A stretch of DNA of 64,000 bases, taken from positions 186,001 to 250,000 of the forward strand of contig JAKFVL010000032.1 in the NCBI GenBank assembly GCA_021732215.1, read 5' to 3'. Positions within the stretch are counted from its first letter, which is position 1. Every line of letters starts with the position of its first letter. Made by a program: the position numbers and the translations under genes. Shown here piece by piece: positions 35,565-44,110 of the stretch. The stretch is from Hyphomicrobiales bacterium. Lineage in GTDB: Bacteria; Pseudomonadota; Alphaproteobacteria; Rhizobiales; Xanthobacteraceae. Below the pieces are notes generated by a model. It made no database searches and was not told the origin of the DNA. It saw only the letters and a program-made list of their open reading frames with translations.

Positions 35565-36119
35565 TCAGCTTGTCGCATTCAGGAGTTTACCAATCAGCCG
35601 GTCCATCTCCTCATAGGCGCCTTCGCCGGCATGGGTGTAGACGATCTGGCCTTTCTGATCGACGATGTACTGCGCCGGCCAGTACCTGTTGCGGTAGGCA
35701 TTCCATGTCGCGAAATCGTTGTCCTGCGCCACAGGATAGGTAATGCCGTGACGCTTCAGCGCGGTCTGCACATTGCTGGCGGAACGCTCGAACGGGAACT
35801 CCGGCGTGTGCACGCCGACAATGACGAGCCCCTTGTCCTTGTACTTGTCGTAGAGCTTGGTCACGTGCGGCAGCGTATTGACGCAGTTGTAGCAGCCATA
35901 GGTCCAGAAATCGACCATCACGACCTTGCCGCGCAACTGGTTCATCGTCAGTGGTTGCGAGTTGAACCACTGGCCGAGACCGGTGAATTCGGGCGCTGCG
36001 CCGCGCGCCTCGGCGAATCTGATCGGGGACGTGAGTGAACTGCCCGCCACTCCCGCGAGCGCCCAACTGGCGGCGCAGACCGCGGCGAGCGCGGCAATTC
36101 CGATCTTGGTCCGTGTCAT
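35565..36119 (-). CDS. Thioredoxin-like periplasmic protein, DipZ C-terminal type
   Basis: A 184-residue exported or membrane-anchored thioredoxin-fold protein. The signal/anchor (about 5-30) is followed by VVMVDFWTYGCYNCVNTLPH, with the redox pair in C-Y-N-C, then VGVHTPEFPFE and QYIVDQKGQIVYTHAGEG. The TPEFPFE block and CxxC context match the thioredoxin domain of DipZ. The CcdA gene lies 17 bp upstream on the same strand, so the two together correspond to a split DipZ. ATG 36119 is taken as the start; the open frame upstream is a shadow of ccdA. Likely role: passing electrons from CcdA to a periplasmic target. Confidence 0.88.
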   Translation of the reverse strand: MTRTKIGIAALAAVCAASWALAGVAGSSLTSPIRFAEARGAAPEFTGLGQWFNSQPLTMNQLRGKVVMVDFWTYGCYNCVNTLPHVTKLYDKYKDKGLVIVGVHTPEFPFERSASNVQTALKRHGITYPVAQDNDFATWNAYRNRYWPAQYIVDQKGQIVYTHAGEGAYEEMDRLIGKLLNATS

Positions 36120-36136
36120 GGCAAATCTCCTTGCGA

Positions 36137-36841
36137 TCAAAGGCCGGTCTGGCCGTCGGGATAGAATTGGGTGAGCCACGCCACCGCGAGCGTGTCGTAC
36201 TGGAAGAACATCGCGACTGCGAATGCGATCACGGCGACGCCAAAACCCTGCTGCAGGCGCGGCGCGATGCGCGCGACGCTGCGCACCCGTGACGTCACCG
36301 CCTGGCCGCCGTAGGCAATCAGCAGCATCGGGATCGCGGCGCCGAGCGCGTAGACGAACAGCAGGAAACTCGCGAACGTCTTGTCGGGCGAGGTCGCCAC
36401 CACGGTCAGAATCGATCCGAGCACCGGGCCGGCGCACGGCGTCCAGACGATACCGAGCGTGGTGCCAAGCACGAAGCCGCCGACATTGCCGTCGCGGTTG
36501 AGATGTCCCGTGCTGCCGATGACGCCCTGAAGCGGCGCAGTCAGGCGTTCAGATAGTCTTGCGAACATCTGCGGAAAAATCAGCAGCGCGCCGAATGCGA
36601 TCAGCAGCACGATCGCGCCATCGCGCAGCACGTTCGGATCGAAATCGAAGATGCGGGTCAGGGCGCCGAGCAACAGCGCCACCGCGGTGAACGACATCAC
36701 GAAGCCGAGCGCGATGAAGACCGGGCGCAGCGTTCCGGCGCGGCCCACCGATGCGCCGAGCAGGATCGGCAACACCGGCAGCGTGCAGGGCGCTGCGATG
36801 GTCACCACGCCGGCCAGCAGGGCGAAGAATACATTCAGCAT
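36137..36841 (-). CDS. ccdA: CcdA-type transmembrane thiol-disulfide electron carrier
   Basis: A 234-residue membrane protein with about six helices. The redox cysteines are in AAPCTLPVLPI near the N-terminus and WTPCAGPVLGS in the middle, as in CcdA and the core of DsbD. ATG 36841 (MLNVFFALLAG) is preferred to an upstream in-frame start at 36898 because it opens directly into helix 1. It feeds electrons from cytoplasmic thioredoxin to periplasmic thiols, here most likely to the thioredoxin-like protein encoded 17 bp downstream. A cytochrome c maturation role is possible but not shown. Confidence 0.92.
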   Translation of the reverse strand: MLNVFFALLAGVVTIAAPCTLPVLPILLGASVGRAGTLRPVFIALGFVMSFTAVALLLGALTRIFDFDPNVLRDGAIVLLIAFGALLIFPQMFARLSERLTAPLQGVIGSTGHLNRDGNVGGFVLGTTLGIVWTPCAGPVLGSILTVVATSPDKTFASFLLFVYALGAAIPMLLIAYGGQAVTSRVRSVARIAPRLQQGFGVAVIAFAVAMFFQYDTLAVAWLTQFYPDGQTGL

Positions 36842-37034
36842 CGAGACTCTGTCCCCGCCAATCCCTGGCCAAGCGAAAGCGCCGCAGAATTGCGGCATTA
36901 TGCGCCATGTGGAGTCTTCGGATGCCGGGTGCGGCTGTTACGGGAAAGGCGTCACGTGTTTGTGAGGCGAAGCCGCGTGTCGGGTGGGCGACGGAACCTG
37001 ATTCTCACGAGCGCGGGCGCGTCACCCGATACGA

Positions 37035-37069
37035 AACGGCCCCGATCGTGGGCATCGATCGGGGCCGTT
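37035..37069 (-). terminator. Strong intrinsic-type hairpin after the ECF sigma gene
   Basis: AACGGCCCCGATCG (37035-37048) and its exact complement CGATCGGGGCCGTT (37056-37069) make a perfect 14-bp stem with a 7-base loop. On the minus strand it lies 48 bp past the sigma-factor stop and is followed by only a short T stretch (CGTTTCG). A terminator is the simplest reading. The rest of the 276-bp gap to ccdA shows nothing else. Confidence 0.75.
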
Positions 37070-37117
37070 AGTCGGAGCATGGGAGGTGTCAGGTGTCGTC
37101 GCCTGATCAGGGATTTT

Positions 37118-37726
37118 TCAGGCCGCAATCCGGTCGAGGCCCGCGCCCTTGAGCATGTCGGCGAGCTGCTTGCGGGCGTAGAACATGCGGGTCTTCACGG
37201 TCGCCTGGGGAATGCCGATGATCTCGCCGGCCTCTTCGACCGACTTCTCGTGGTAGTAAACCAGATCGATGATTTCGCGATGGGCCGGCGACAGCCGGGC
37301 GATGCAGGCGCGCAGCAGTGCGCCGGTCTTGTTGCGGTCAAGCATCGCTTCCGGATCGTCGGACTGATCGGCGATCTCCGTCACCTCGTCCTGATCGATG
37401 TCCTCAAAGCGGCGCTGGCGCAAAGCCGAAAGCGCCTTGAAGCGTGCGATCGACAGCAGCCAGGTCGACACCTGCGAACGGCCTTCGAACTGGCCGGCGG
37501 TGCGCCACACGTCGAGGAACACCTGGCTTGCCAGATCTTCGGCGATCGACTGGTCGCGCACGGTGCGCAGAATGAAACGGTAAACCCGGACATGATGGCG
37601 AGCGTAGAACACGTGCATGGCGGGCTTCTCGCCGTCCGCGATGCTCTGGAGCAGCATTTCATCCGAGACGGCCTGCGCGGCGAAAACGCCGTGTGCGGCG
37701 CTGGTCATGGCGAAATTGGTCTGCAT
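37118..37726 (-). CDS. ECF-type RNA polymerase sigma factor
   Basis: A 202-residue sigma-70 family factor with only regions 2 and 4: region 2 (about 25-95) with the FYARHHVRVYRFILRTV and SQVFLDVWR motifs, and region 4 (about 135-190) with LSPAHREIIDLVYYHEKSVEEAGEI and the TVKTRMFYARKQL recognition helix. AGGAGA lies about 7 bases before ATG 37726. No recognisable anti-sigma factor gene is adjacent. The only nearby unknown is the membrane protein at 37925 on the same strand, upstream. The promoter type it recognises cannot be told. Confidence 0.92.
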   Translation of the reverse strand: MQTNFAMTSAAHGVFAAQAVSDEMLLQSIADGEKPAMHVFYARHHVRVYRFILRTVRDQSIAEDLASQVFLDVWRTAGQFEGRSQVSTWLLSIARFKALSALRQRRFEDIDQDEVTEIADQSDDPEAMLDRNKTGALLRACIARLSPAHREIIDLVYYHEKSVEEAGEIIGIPQATVKTRMFYARKQLADMLKGAGLDRIAA

Positions 37727-37924
37727 CTCACTTCTCCTGCATGCGCCTTTTGGCGGCTCGTTGGATGAAAGTGATAGAGGCGGCCGGTTTCAGGATGTCG
37801 TCGCAAAAAGCGGAAAATGGTTTCGTGACGCCGCAGAAATGTGTTGTCGCGCCGTCCACGACGAAACATTGATCTGAAAAATGTAATGATTTCAATGGTT
37901 GTGTGCGGAGATAATGATCGGTTT

Positions 37925-38323
37925 CTATTCTCGGTTCCGTGAGCGCAAAACCCGATAATTGCTCCTCATTCCCAATATGGCGCCCGTTGCAAACACAACT
38001 GTTGAAGCAATCAAACCAACACCGGCTTCAATTTGCTGGAACACCGTTGAAGCCCGGCCGTAACTGAACAGCGCAACTACGATCGAGCTAATGAGCAGAA
38101 AGACACAGATTCCTCCGAAGCCGCTGAGCGCCCGTTCTTCGATTATTATTGCGATTTCTCGCGAAGCCATTTCAGCGTCTCGATCGCGCCTCTGTTGGTC
38201 GCGGCGGAGCATAGCAATAATCAAAATGACGATCAGCACGACAATGACTGCAATCGTGCCGATGCTTGCTATGTCCGCATTCTGCAAATTATCCATTCCC
38301 CCTATCGCTTTTGCGACTCCCAC
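37925..38323 (-). CDS. Small membrane protein of unknown function
   Basis: 132 residues with three hydrophobic segments (about 21-38, 70-87 and 100-120) and a basic/acidic cytoplasmic stretch (MLRRDQQRRDRDAEMASREI) between the first and second. The start is uncertain: GTG 38323 or ATG 38296. The region is less GC-rich than its neighbours, which may point to a different origin. It lies upstream of the ECF sigma gene on the same strand, with about 200 bp between. No family recognised. Confidence 0.55.
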   Translation of the reverse strand: MGVAKAIGGMDNLQNADIASIGTIAVIVVLIVILIIAMLRRDQQRRDRDAEMASREIAIIIEERALSGFGGICVFLLISSIVVALFSYGRASTVFQQIEAGVGLIASTVVFATGAILGMRSNYRVLRSRNRE

Positions 38324-38460
38324 GGAGGAAACGTGACATGACGCCGACCGGCTGCCTATGACCAGAATTCTTATTGGAGGATTGTGATCAGCGAGGCCTT
38401 GAATGGCGCTAGCCGGTGCACCGCCTAAATTCGGCGATTACTTGAAGCTCGGAATGACCG

Positions 38461-39204
38461 TCAGGCCTTTTCGCCGGAGGGTGAAAAAAGATAGCCGCCG
38501 CCGCGAACCGTCCGGATTACCGAGGGTTTTGACGGGTTGGGCTCGATCTTGCGCCGGATCCGCATGATGCGCAGATCGACCGCGCGATCGAACGCCTCGG
38601 CGTCGCGGGCATTGGCAAGTTCGAGCAGCCGCTCGCGCGAGAGAACGCGCTTTGGGTTTGCGGCGAACACTTTCAGCAATCCGAACTCGGACGCAGTCAG
38701 CGGATGCTCGTTACCCTCGTCGTCGCGCAACGCCTGCGCGTTGAGGTCCAGCCATTTGGTGCCGAACCGCACCAGCTCCGTGGCCGCCGCTGCCTTGGCT
38801 GCGTCGCCGCTCGCCGCTGCGGCTTGCGCGGGAGCTGCGCGGCGCAGGACCGAGCGGATGCGCGCCATTAGTTCGCGCAACTCGCAAGGCTTGGCGATGT
38901 AATCGTCGGCGCCGAGTTCGAGGCCGACGACGCGGTCGATCGGGCTTGCGGTGGCGGTGAGCATGATCACCGGGACGTTGGTCTTGCTCTTGAGATCGCG
39001 GATGATCGAGAGGCCGTCTTCCTCGGGCATGTTGAGGTCGAGCACCACGAGGTCCGGCGTTGCAGTCTCGATCGAGCTGCGCAGGCTCTTGCCGCCGTCG
39101 CACAGCGTGACGTTGAAGCCGTGCATCTTGAGATAGTCGCCGACCATCTCGCGGGCCGGGGCTTCATCGTCGACGACAAAGATGTGCTGCTGGCTCTGGG
39201 TCAT
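38461..39204 (-). CDS. OmpR-family response regulator
   Basis: A 247-residue two-domain regulator. The receiver domain (about 5-120) has D12/D13, the phospho-acceptor D56 (LVVLDLNMP) and K105 (DDYIAKP). An Ala-rich linker (125-140) leads to a winged-helix DNA-binding domain (about 142-240) ending TVRGGGYLF. It begins 1 bp after the hybrid kinase stop, as the last gene of a four-gene operon with a DctP-type receptor, a membrane kinase and a hybrid kinase. It is the likely output of that relay. No target genes can be named. Confidence 0.94.
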   Translation of the reverse strand: MTQSQQHIFVVDDEAPAREMVGDYLKMHGFNVTLCDGGKSLRSSIETATPDLVVLDLNMPEEDGLSIIRDLKSKTNVPVIMLTATASPIDRVVGLELGADDYIAKPCELRELMARIRSVLRRAAPAQAAAASGDAAKAAAATELVRFGTKWLDLNAQALRDDEGNEHPLTASEFGLLKVFAANPKRVLSRERLLELANARDAEAFDRAVDLRIMRIRRKIEPNPSKPSVIRTVRGGGYLFSPSGEKA

Positions 39205-39205
39205 G

Positions 39206-40948
39206 TTACGCCGTCGCTATGGGCAGGGCTATCATAAAGGACGAGCCGGTGCCCGGTCCGGAGCTTTCGGCGGTGACTTGGCCGCCATGCATGTCGATGA
39301 TCCGCTTGACGATGGACAGGCCGAGACCGGTCGAGCTTTCGCCGCCGGTCGGCTTTGCCGACAGACGCTGAAAGCGGCCGAACAGCCGCCCGAGATCCTC
39401 CGGCGACAGGCCGGCCCCTTCGTCGGTGACGCGGATCAGCGCGTTGCCGTCCTCATGCGATACGGCAACGACGATCTTGCCGCCGACCGGGCTGTATTTG
39501 ATCGCGTTGCTGATGAGGTTATCGATCGCCTCGCGTATGCGGTCGGAGTCGCACATGGTCAGGAGTTTGTCCGGCGTCGACACCGTCATCGCCTGCTGCT
39601 TGTTGACGGCGGATGGCTGGTTGCCCTCGACCACATCGGTGACCAGTCCCGCCACATCCACCTGCTCGCGGCGGATGGTGATGTCGAACGCATCGGCCAT
39701 CGCATCCGAAATCAGGTGATCGACCATCGATGTCAATCGTCCGGCCGCGTCACGGATATGCGTGACCTGACCCAGTACGTTTTCTTTCGGCGAGGCAGCG
39801 CCAATCAACTCGTTGAGCATCTCCGTGCGGCCGAGAATGACGCCGAGCGGATTTTTCAGATCGTGTGCAACGGTGCCGAGCACTTCGTTCTTGAAGGCAT
39901 TGGCGCGCTGCAGCCGGAGCCATTGCGCCGACAGTCTACGGTTGGCCGAGGTGAGGGCGCGGGTGCGCTCCATGACGCGGTCTTCGAGCTGGGTGTTGGC
40001 TTCATGGAGCTGCTGATAGAGAATGACGTTGTCGAAAGCGATCGACAGCCGGCTGCCGAAAATCTCGACCAGCGACTTGTCGGTGTCCGACAGCTCGCGC
40101 GCCGCTTCCAGCAGCACGACGACTTCGCGGCCACTGCCGGTGCGGATGTAGAGCGCGGAGCGCTGATTGTGGAAGTCGTGCTTGCGGCGCTGGAACGCGG
40201 CCTTGACCATGGCGCATAAATCCTGGTCGAGCGCTTCCGGTCCGGCGCTGCCGATGAAACGGCTGTAGCAGCCAGAGCCCGCCAGCACGGAAAACCGGTC
40301 GCCGACGTCGCCGCCGTCGCGCAGCACCAGGATGCCGGCGCAATCGACGTTGAGCAGCGAGGCGATCTGCGTCAGCACGCCTTCGGCGAGCCGCTGCATC
40401 GACTTGAAATCGTACAGCGTGGACGCGGCATCGATGATGATCTCCAGCCCGCGGCGGGTCTGCACCATGCGCTCGAGCTGCTGGTAGCTGCGCAGCGACG
40501 CGGTCAGCGACGTGAACAGCTTGTCGGCGGTGAGTTCGGTCTTCGCCTTGTAGTCGTTGATGTCGTAATCGACGATGACGCGGCGTTCCGGCGCCTGACC
40601 GGGCTGGCCGGTGCGCAGGATGATGCGCACGGTTTCGTTCTTGATGTCGTTGCGGATGTATTCCACGAGGTCGAGACCGGCGGAATCGGTTTCCATGATG
40701 ACGTCAAGCAGCACGGCTGCGATGTCGGGATGGTCGCGCATCAGTTCGCGGCCCTCGGCGGCGGAATAGGCCGAGAGAATTTCGAGAGTCTGGCCGTTCA
40801 GGTTGTAGTCGCCGAGCGCAAAGCGCGTGCCTTCATGCACCGCGTGATCGTCGTCGATCACCGCGACTTTCCATTTGCGCTGCGATCCGGCTTGCGGCTC
40901 CGGACCGGTGTCGTCGATCAGGTGGAGGATATCTTCCTGGTCGGCCAT
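39206..40948 (-). CDS. Soluble hybrid: receiver - DUF3369 - histidine kinase
   Basis: A 580-residue cytoplasmic protein. An N-terminal receiver domain (about 26-150; D82 in VLLDVIM) is followed by a DUF3369 GAF-like domain (about 165-315), a coiled coil (315-350), a phospho-acceptor helix with H362 (GTVAHDLKNPLG) and a HATPase domain (N-box, DEGAGLSPED, STGLGLSIV). The receiver-first layout means it can accept phosphate from the upstream membrane kinase and also act as a kinase. Its 5' end overlaps the upstream kinase gene by 31 bases, and the response regulator gene follows after 1 bp. Confidence 0.93.
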   Translation of the reverse strand: MADQEDILHLIDDTGPEPQAGSQRKWKVAVIDDDHAVHEGTRFALGDYNLNGQTLEILSAYSAAEGRELMRDHPDIAAVLLDVIMETDSAGLDLVEYIRNDIKNETVRIILRTGQPGQAPERRVIVDYDINDYKAKTELTADKLFTSLTASLRSYQQLERMVQTRRGLEIIIDAASTLYDFKSMQRLAEGVLTQIASLLNVDCAGILVLRDGGDVGDRFSVLAGSGCYSRFIGSAGPEALDQDLCAMVKAAFQRRKHDFHNQRSALYIRTGSGREVVVLLEAARELSDTDKSLVEIFGSRLSIAFDNVILYQQLHEANTQLEDRVMERTRALTSANRRLSAQWLRLQRANAFKNEVLGTVAHDLKNPLGVILGRTEMLNELIGAASPKENVLGQVTHIRDAAGRLTSMVDHLISDAMADAFDITIRREQVDVAGLVTDVVEGNQPSAVNKQQAMTVSTPDKLLTMCDSDRIREAIDNLISNAIKYSPVGGKIVVAVSHEDGNALIRVTDEGAGLSPEDLGRLFGRFQRLSAKPTGGESSTGLGLSIVKRIIDMHGGQVTAESSGPGTGSSFMIALPIATA

Positions 40949-43014
40949 TGCGTGGTTCCAGAACTCTCGATGATGGTTTCAGCCGTCGTGCGGGCCGCCC
41001 GCGGCATGACGATGCGGAATGTCGTACCCTGTCCGGGCTTCGACTCCAACACCAATCGCCCCCCCAATTGCTGCGTAACAAGGCTGTAGACGATGTGCAG
41101 GCCGAGTCCGGTGCCGCCCATATTGCGGCGGGTGGTAAAGAACGGGTCAAACGCCTTGCGCTGAATGTCCGGGGTCATGCCCGCCCCGTCGTCGGAGAAC
41201 AGGATTTCGATCTCGTCGCCGCTGCCGCGCGGCCGCGCCACGATCTTCACCGTTCCCGACCGGCCCTCCGGGAATGCGTGATTGGAGGCATTCAGGATCA
41301 GGTTGGTCAGAATCTGGCCATAGGCGCCGGGGTAGCTGTCGATGATCAGGCCTTCGGGCACATCGACCTCGACGTTCACCGCGGTCTTGCGTAGCACCGG
41401 CCGGACGCTGGCGACGATCTGCTCGGTGGCTTCGCGCAGTCCGAACTCGCGGCGCTCGGCATGCGACCGATCGACCGCGACCTGTTTGAACGACTGGATC
41501 AGATCGGCGGCGCGATGCAGGTTGGCGACCAGTTGCTGCGCGGCGTCGCGGCAGGTCTGGACGAACTCGTCGAGCTGCGAACGGCGCAGCGGCGTGTTGG
41601 ATTTCAGATCGGCTTCGAACATATCGCTGCGGCGCGCGAAGCTCGATGCCACCGTGAGACTGATGCCGATGGGGTTGTTGACCTCATGGGCGACGCCGGC
41701 GACCAGCCCGCCGAGCGCCGCGAGACGCTCGGCGTCGATCAGGTTCTGCTGCGTGGTGCTCAGCTCGGCGAGCGCGCGCTCCGCGTTGTCCTTGGCGGCG
41801 CGCAGGTCGATTTCCGCGGTCCGTTTGGCGACGGCGTTCTCGCGGAAGATTTCGACCGCGCGGGCCATTGCGCCCACCTCGTCCTTGGCGCTGGTGCCGA
41901 GCGGCCTGCTATCGTAATCGCCTTGCGTGATGGCGCGCATTGCGCGCATCAACTGTTGCAGCGGGAGACGGATGCTGAGTGCGATCAGACCGCTCGCCGA
42001 GATGATGAGCGCGAGGAAGAATCCTGCGATCCACAGCATGCGGTTCGAGATGTTCTTGAGCGTCAGGTCGAATACGTTCTGCGCAGTCTGTTCGCGCTGG
42101 CGCATCTGCGTGGAGAGCCGGTCGATCGCCGCGATGGTCGCCGCCTGGCTGGCGTCGATCGAGTTGCGCAGCAGATCGGTCCGTGACGCGAACTGCTCGG
42201 CGAGTTTGGCGAGACCGGCGCGCAGCGATGTGACGCGATCCCGCAGGCGGGCCAGCGCCTCCTTCTGCAGATCGTTTTCCGCCAGATCGTTCATCACCGG
42301 AATGGTGCGTTCGATGGTGTCGGTGTTGCGTTTGGCCTCGTCCGCCGATGTCGTCGCGAGCGACAGGTAATAGGCGTTCGCAGCGACCAGCATCGCGGTG
42401 AAGGCTTCGCGGGACTTGCCGAGCGCCGGCGCTATCAACGCCTCGCGGCGGCCGGTGGCGCCCTCGATGATCGAATAGAGCCCCGACATGTCGCGCGCCG
42501 GGGACAACACCTGCTCCTCATAGGTGCGTGCAATGGCCGCCTGCACCGTGCGCAATTCGCCGAAGCCTTCCAGAAAGCGTTCGGTGACCTTTTCAAGCTC
42601 GGCGACCGAGCCGGACAGCACCGGGTCGGTCGCGGCGCGGTTGGCAAGCGTGCCGAGCACAGCCTCGCGCAGCAGAAGGATTTCGGCGAACAGTTCGGGA
42701 CTGGGCTGGTTGATGTAACGGTGGATCAGATTGTGCAGCCGGCTGGTTTCGCTCTCCAGCAATGCCAGCACGCGATCGGAGTCGCGGACCTGACGAACGT
42801 CGTCCCATGCCGAATCCAGCACCCTGGCGCCGCTCAGGATGATCGCGGCCAGCGCGACGACGACCGCCGAATTCATCGCGGCGATAGACAGGATGCGCCA
42901 GCGGATCGGGACCGCGCGCACGAGGCGGACAATGCGCTGACGCAGGTTGCCGTTCAGATCGGCGTCGGCCGGTTTTGCCTGTGGATCGGGAGCGCTTTCG
43001 ATCACGTCATTCAA
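40918..43014 (-). CDS. Membrane sensor histidine kinase with large helical periplasmic domain (TorS-like input)
   Basis: A 698-residue kinase: cytoplasmic tail (1-40), TM1 (about 41-62), a helical periplasmic domain of about 260 residues, TM2 (about 326-348), HAMP (about 349-400), coiled coil, H-box with H443 (GVAHEVNNPIGI), and a HATPase domain (SDDGAGMTP, FDPFFTTRR, GTGLGLHIV). The long helical periplasmic part resembles the TorS type of sensor that works with a binding protein. The gene overlaps the upstream DctP-type receptor gene by 8 bases and the downstream hybrid kinase gene by 31. The catalytic core is closely similar to that of the orphan kinase at 19141. Confidence 0.93.
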   Translation of the reverse strand: MNDVIESAPDPQAKPADADLNGNLRQRIVRLVRAVPIRWRILSIAAMNSAVVVALAAIILSGARVLDSAWDDVRQVRDSDRVLALLESETSRLHNLIHRYINQPSPELFAEILLLREAVLGTLANRAATDPVLSGSVAELEKVTERFLEGFGELRTVQAAIARTYEEQVLSPARDMSGLYSIIEGATGRREALIAPALGKSREAFTAMLVAANAYYLSLATTSADEAKRNTDTIERTIPVMNDLAENDLQKEALARLRDRVTSLRAGLAKLAEQFASRTDLLRNSIDASQAATIAAIDRLSTQMRQREQTAQNVFDLTLKNISNRMLWIAGFFLALIISASGLIALSIRLPLQQLMRAMRAITQGDYDSRPLGTSAKDEVGAMARAVEIFRENAVAKRTAEIDLRAAKDNAERALAELSTTQQNLIDAERLAALGGLVAGVAHEVNNPIGISLTVASSFARRSDMFEADLKSNTPLRRSQLDEFVQTCRDAAQQLVANLHRAADLIQSFKQVAVDRSHAERREFGLREATEQIVASVRPVLRKTAVNVEVDVPEGLIIDSYPGAYGQILTNLILNASNHAFPEGRSGTVKIVARPRGSGDEIEILFSDDGAGMTPDIQRKAFDPFFTTRRNMGGTGLGLHIVYSLVTQQLGGRLVLESKPGQGTTFRIVMPRAARTTAETIIESSGTTQWPTRKISST

Positions 43015-43999
43015 CCTTGCGAATGCGTCCGATCAGATCGGCGAGCGCTGGATCGTTCTGCGCCCTGGCATAGATGCCGGTCATCGCAGCCTCGAATCCC
43101 TTGCGGTCGATGCCGTCGATGATGAACGAACCGGCACTCTCCGCCTTGCTGCGCGAGCGATCCTCGAGCTCTTTCCATTTCTTGCGCATGAACTGTTTCG
43201 ACTCCTGCGCTGCCTGCAGGAAGATTTTCTGATCGTCGGGCGTCAGGCTGTCCCAGGCCTTGCGGGACATCACCAGCACTTCGGGGCTCATGGTGTGTTC
43301 GGTCAGCGTGTAATATGCCGCGTGTCTGAAATGATCGGTCGTCACATAGGATGGCCAGTTGTTTTCCGCGCCGTCGAGCAATTTCGTCGACAGCGCGGTT
43401 AACACCTGTCCGTAAGGCAAGGCGACCGGTTCCGCGCCGAGAGCCTTGACCATTTCCATCATCAGGGCGGATTGCTGGACGCGGATACGCAGTCCTTTCA
43501 TATCCGCAAGGTTGCGCACCGGTCTGACCGAATTGTACAGCGAGCGCGCGCCCGAATCGTAGAACGTCAGCCCGATCAGTCCGGCGGACTGAAGGCTGCT
43601 CAGGATTTCGTTGCCGATCGCGCCGTCGAGAACGCGCTGCAGATGGTCGATCGAGCGGAACAGAAACGGCATCGCCAGAACGTTGACTGTCGGAATGAAG
43701 CTGCCGATCAGCGCGACGTTGGTGCGGTTGATATCGACCGCGCCGGCTCGCGTCTGCTCCAGCGTTTCGCTTTCTTCGCCGAGCTGGTTGGAGTGGAAGA
43801 CGCGCAGCCCGTGACGGCCGCCGGTTTTCTCCGCGATGATGCGGTCCATCATGCGCAGCGCCTCGACGGTCGGATAGTCCTCGGCTTGCGTGTCGGCGAC
43901 GCGAAACTCCCGCGCCTGCACGGTGCCCCCGTGCGTGCTCAATAACGCGACCGCGACAACGCACGCGACGGCGGCTCGGCTGGACAGATGCAACCTCAT
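43007..43999 (-). CDS. DctP-type solute-binding protein, probable co-receptor of the kinase
   Basis: A 330-residue periplasmic protein with a signal peptide (cleavage near VQA-RE) and the TRAP receptor blocks FHSNQLGEESE, MKGLRIRVQQS (with the ligand-binding Arg) and LLDGAENNWPSY. No DctQ or DctM gene is linked. Instead the gene overlaps a sensor kinase gene by 8 bases. The most likely role is to present a small carboxylate to the kinase, as TorT does for TorS, rather than to a transporter. That is inference from gene order. Divergent from a UgpB-like receptor gene. Confidence 0.9.
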   Translation of the reverse strand: MRLHLSSRAAVACVVAVALLSTHGGTVQAREFRVADTQAEDYPTVEALRMMDRIIAEKTGGRHGLRVFHSNQLGEESETLEQTRAGAVDINRTNVALIGSFIPTVNVLAMPFLFRSIDHLQRVLDGAIGNEILSSLQSAGLIGLTFYDSGARSLYNSVRPVRNLADMKGLRIRVQQSALMMEMVKALGAEPVALPYGQVLTALSTKLLDGAENNWPSYVTTDHFRHAAYYTLTEHTMSPEVLVMSRKAWDSLTPDDQKIFLQAAQESKQFMRKKWKELEDRSRSKAESAGSFIIDGIDRKGFEAAMTGIYARAQNDPALADLIGRIRKVE

Positions 44000-44047
44000 C
44001 CCCTTATGGTGGCGCTGAAATCCCAGAGGAATTGTGCTCCGATGCTA

Positions 44048-44090
44048 GAGCATTTCGCGGCCATGTGGTACCGGGTCGCAAGGAAAATGC
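44048..44090 (+). repeat. Diverged palindromic repeat (family A-like) upstream of the UgpB-like gene
   Basis: GAGCATTTCGCGG...GTGGTACCGG...GGAAAATGC follows the plan of the family A elements (GCAT...GTGG-ACCGG...ATGC), with more changes. Being non-coding in nature, it argues that the UgpB-like protein starts downstream of it. Confidence 0.5.
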
Positions 44091-44110
44091 ACGCAGTCCA
44101 GATACTCCGC

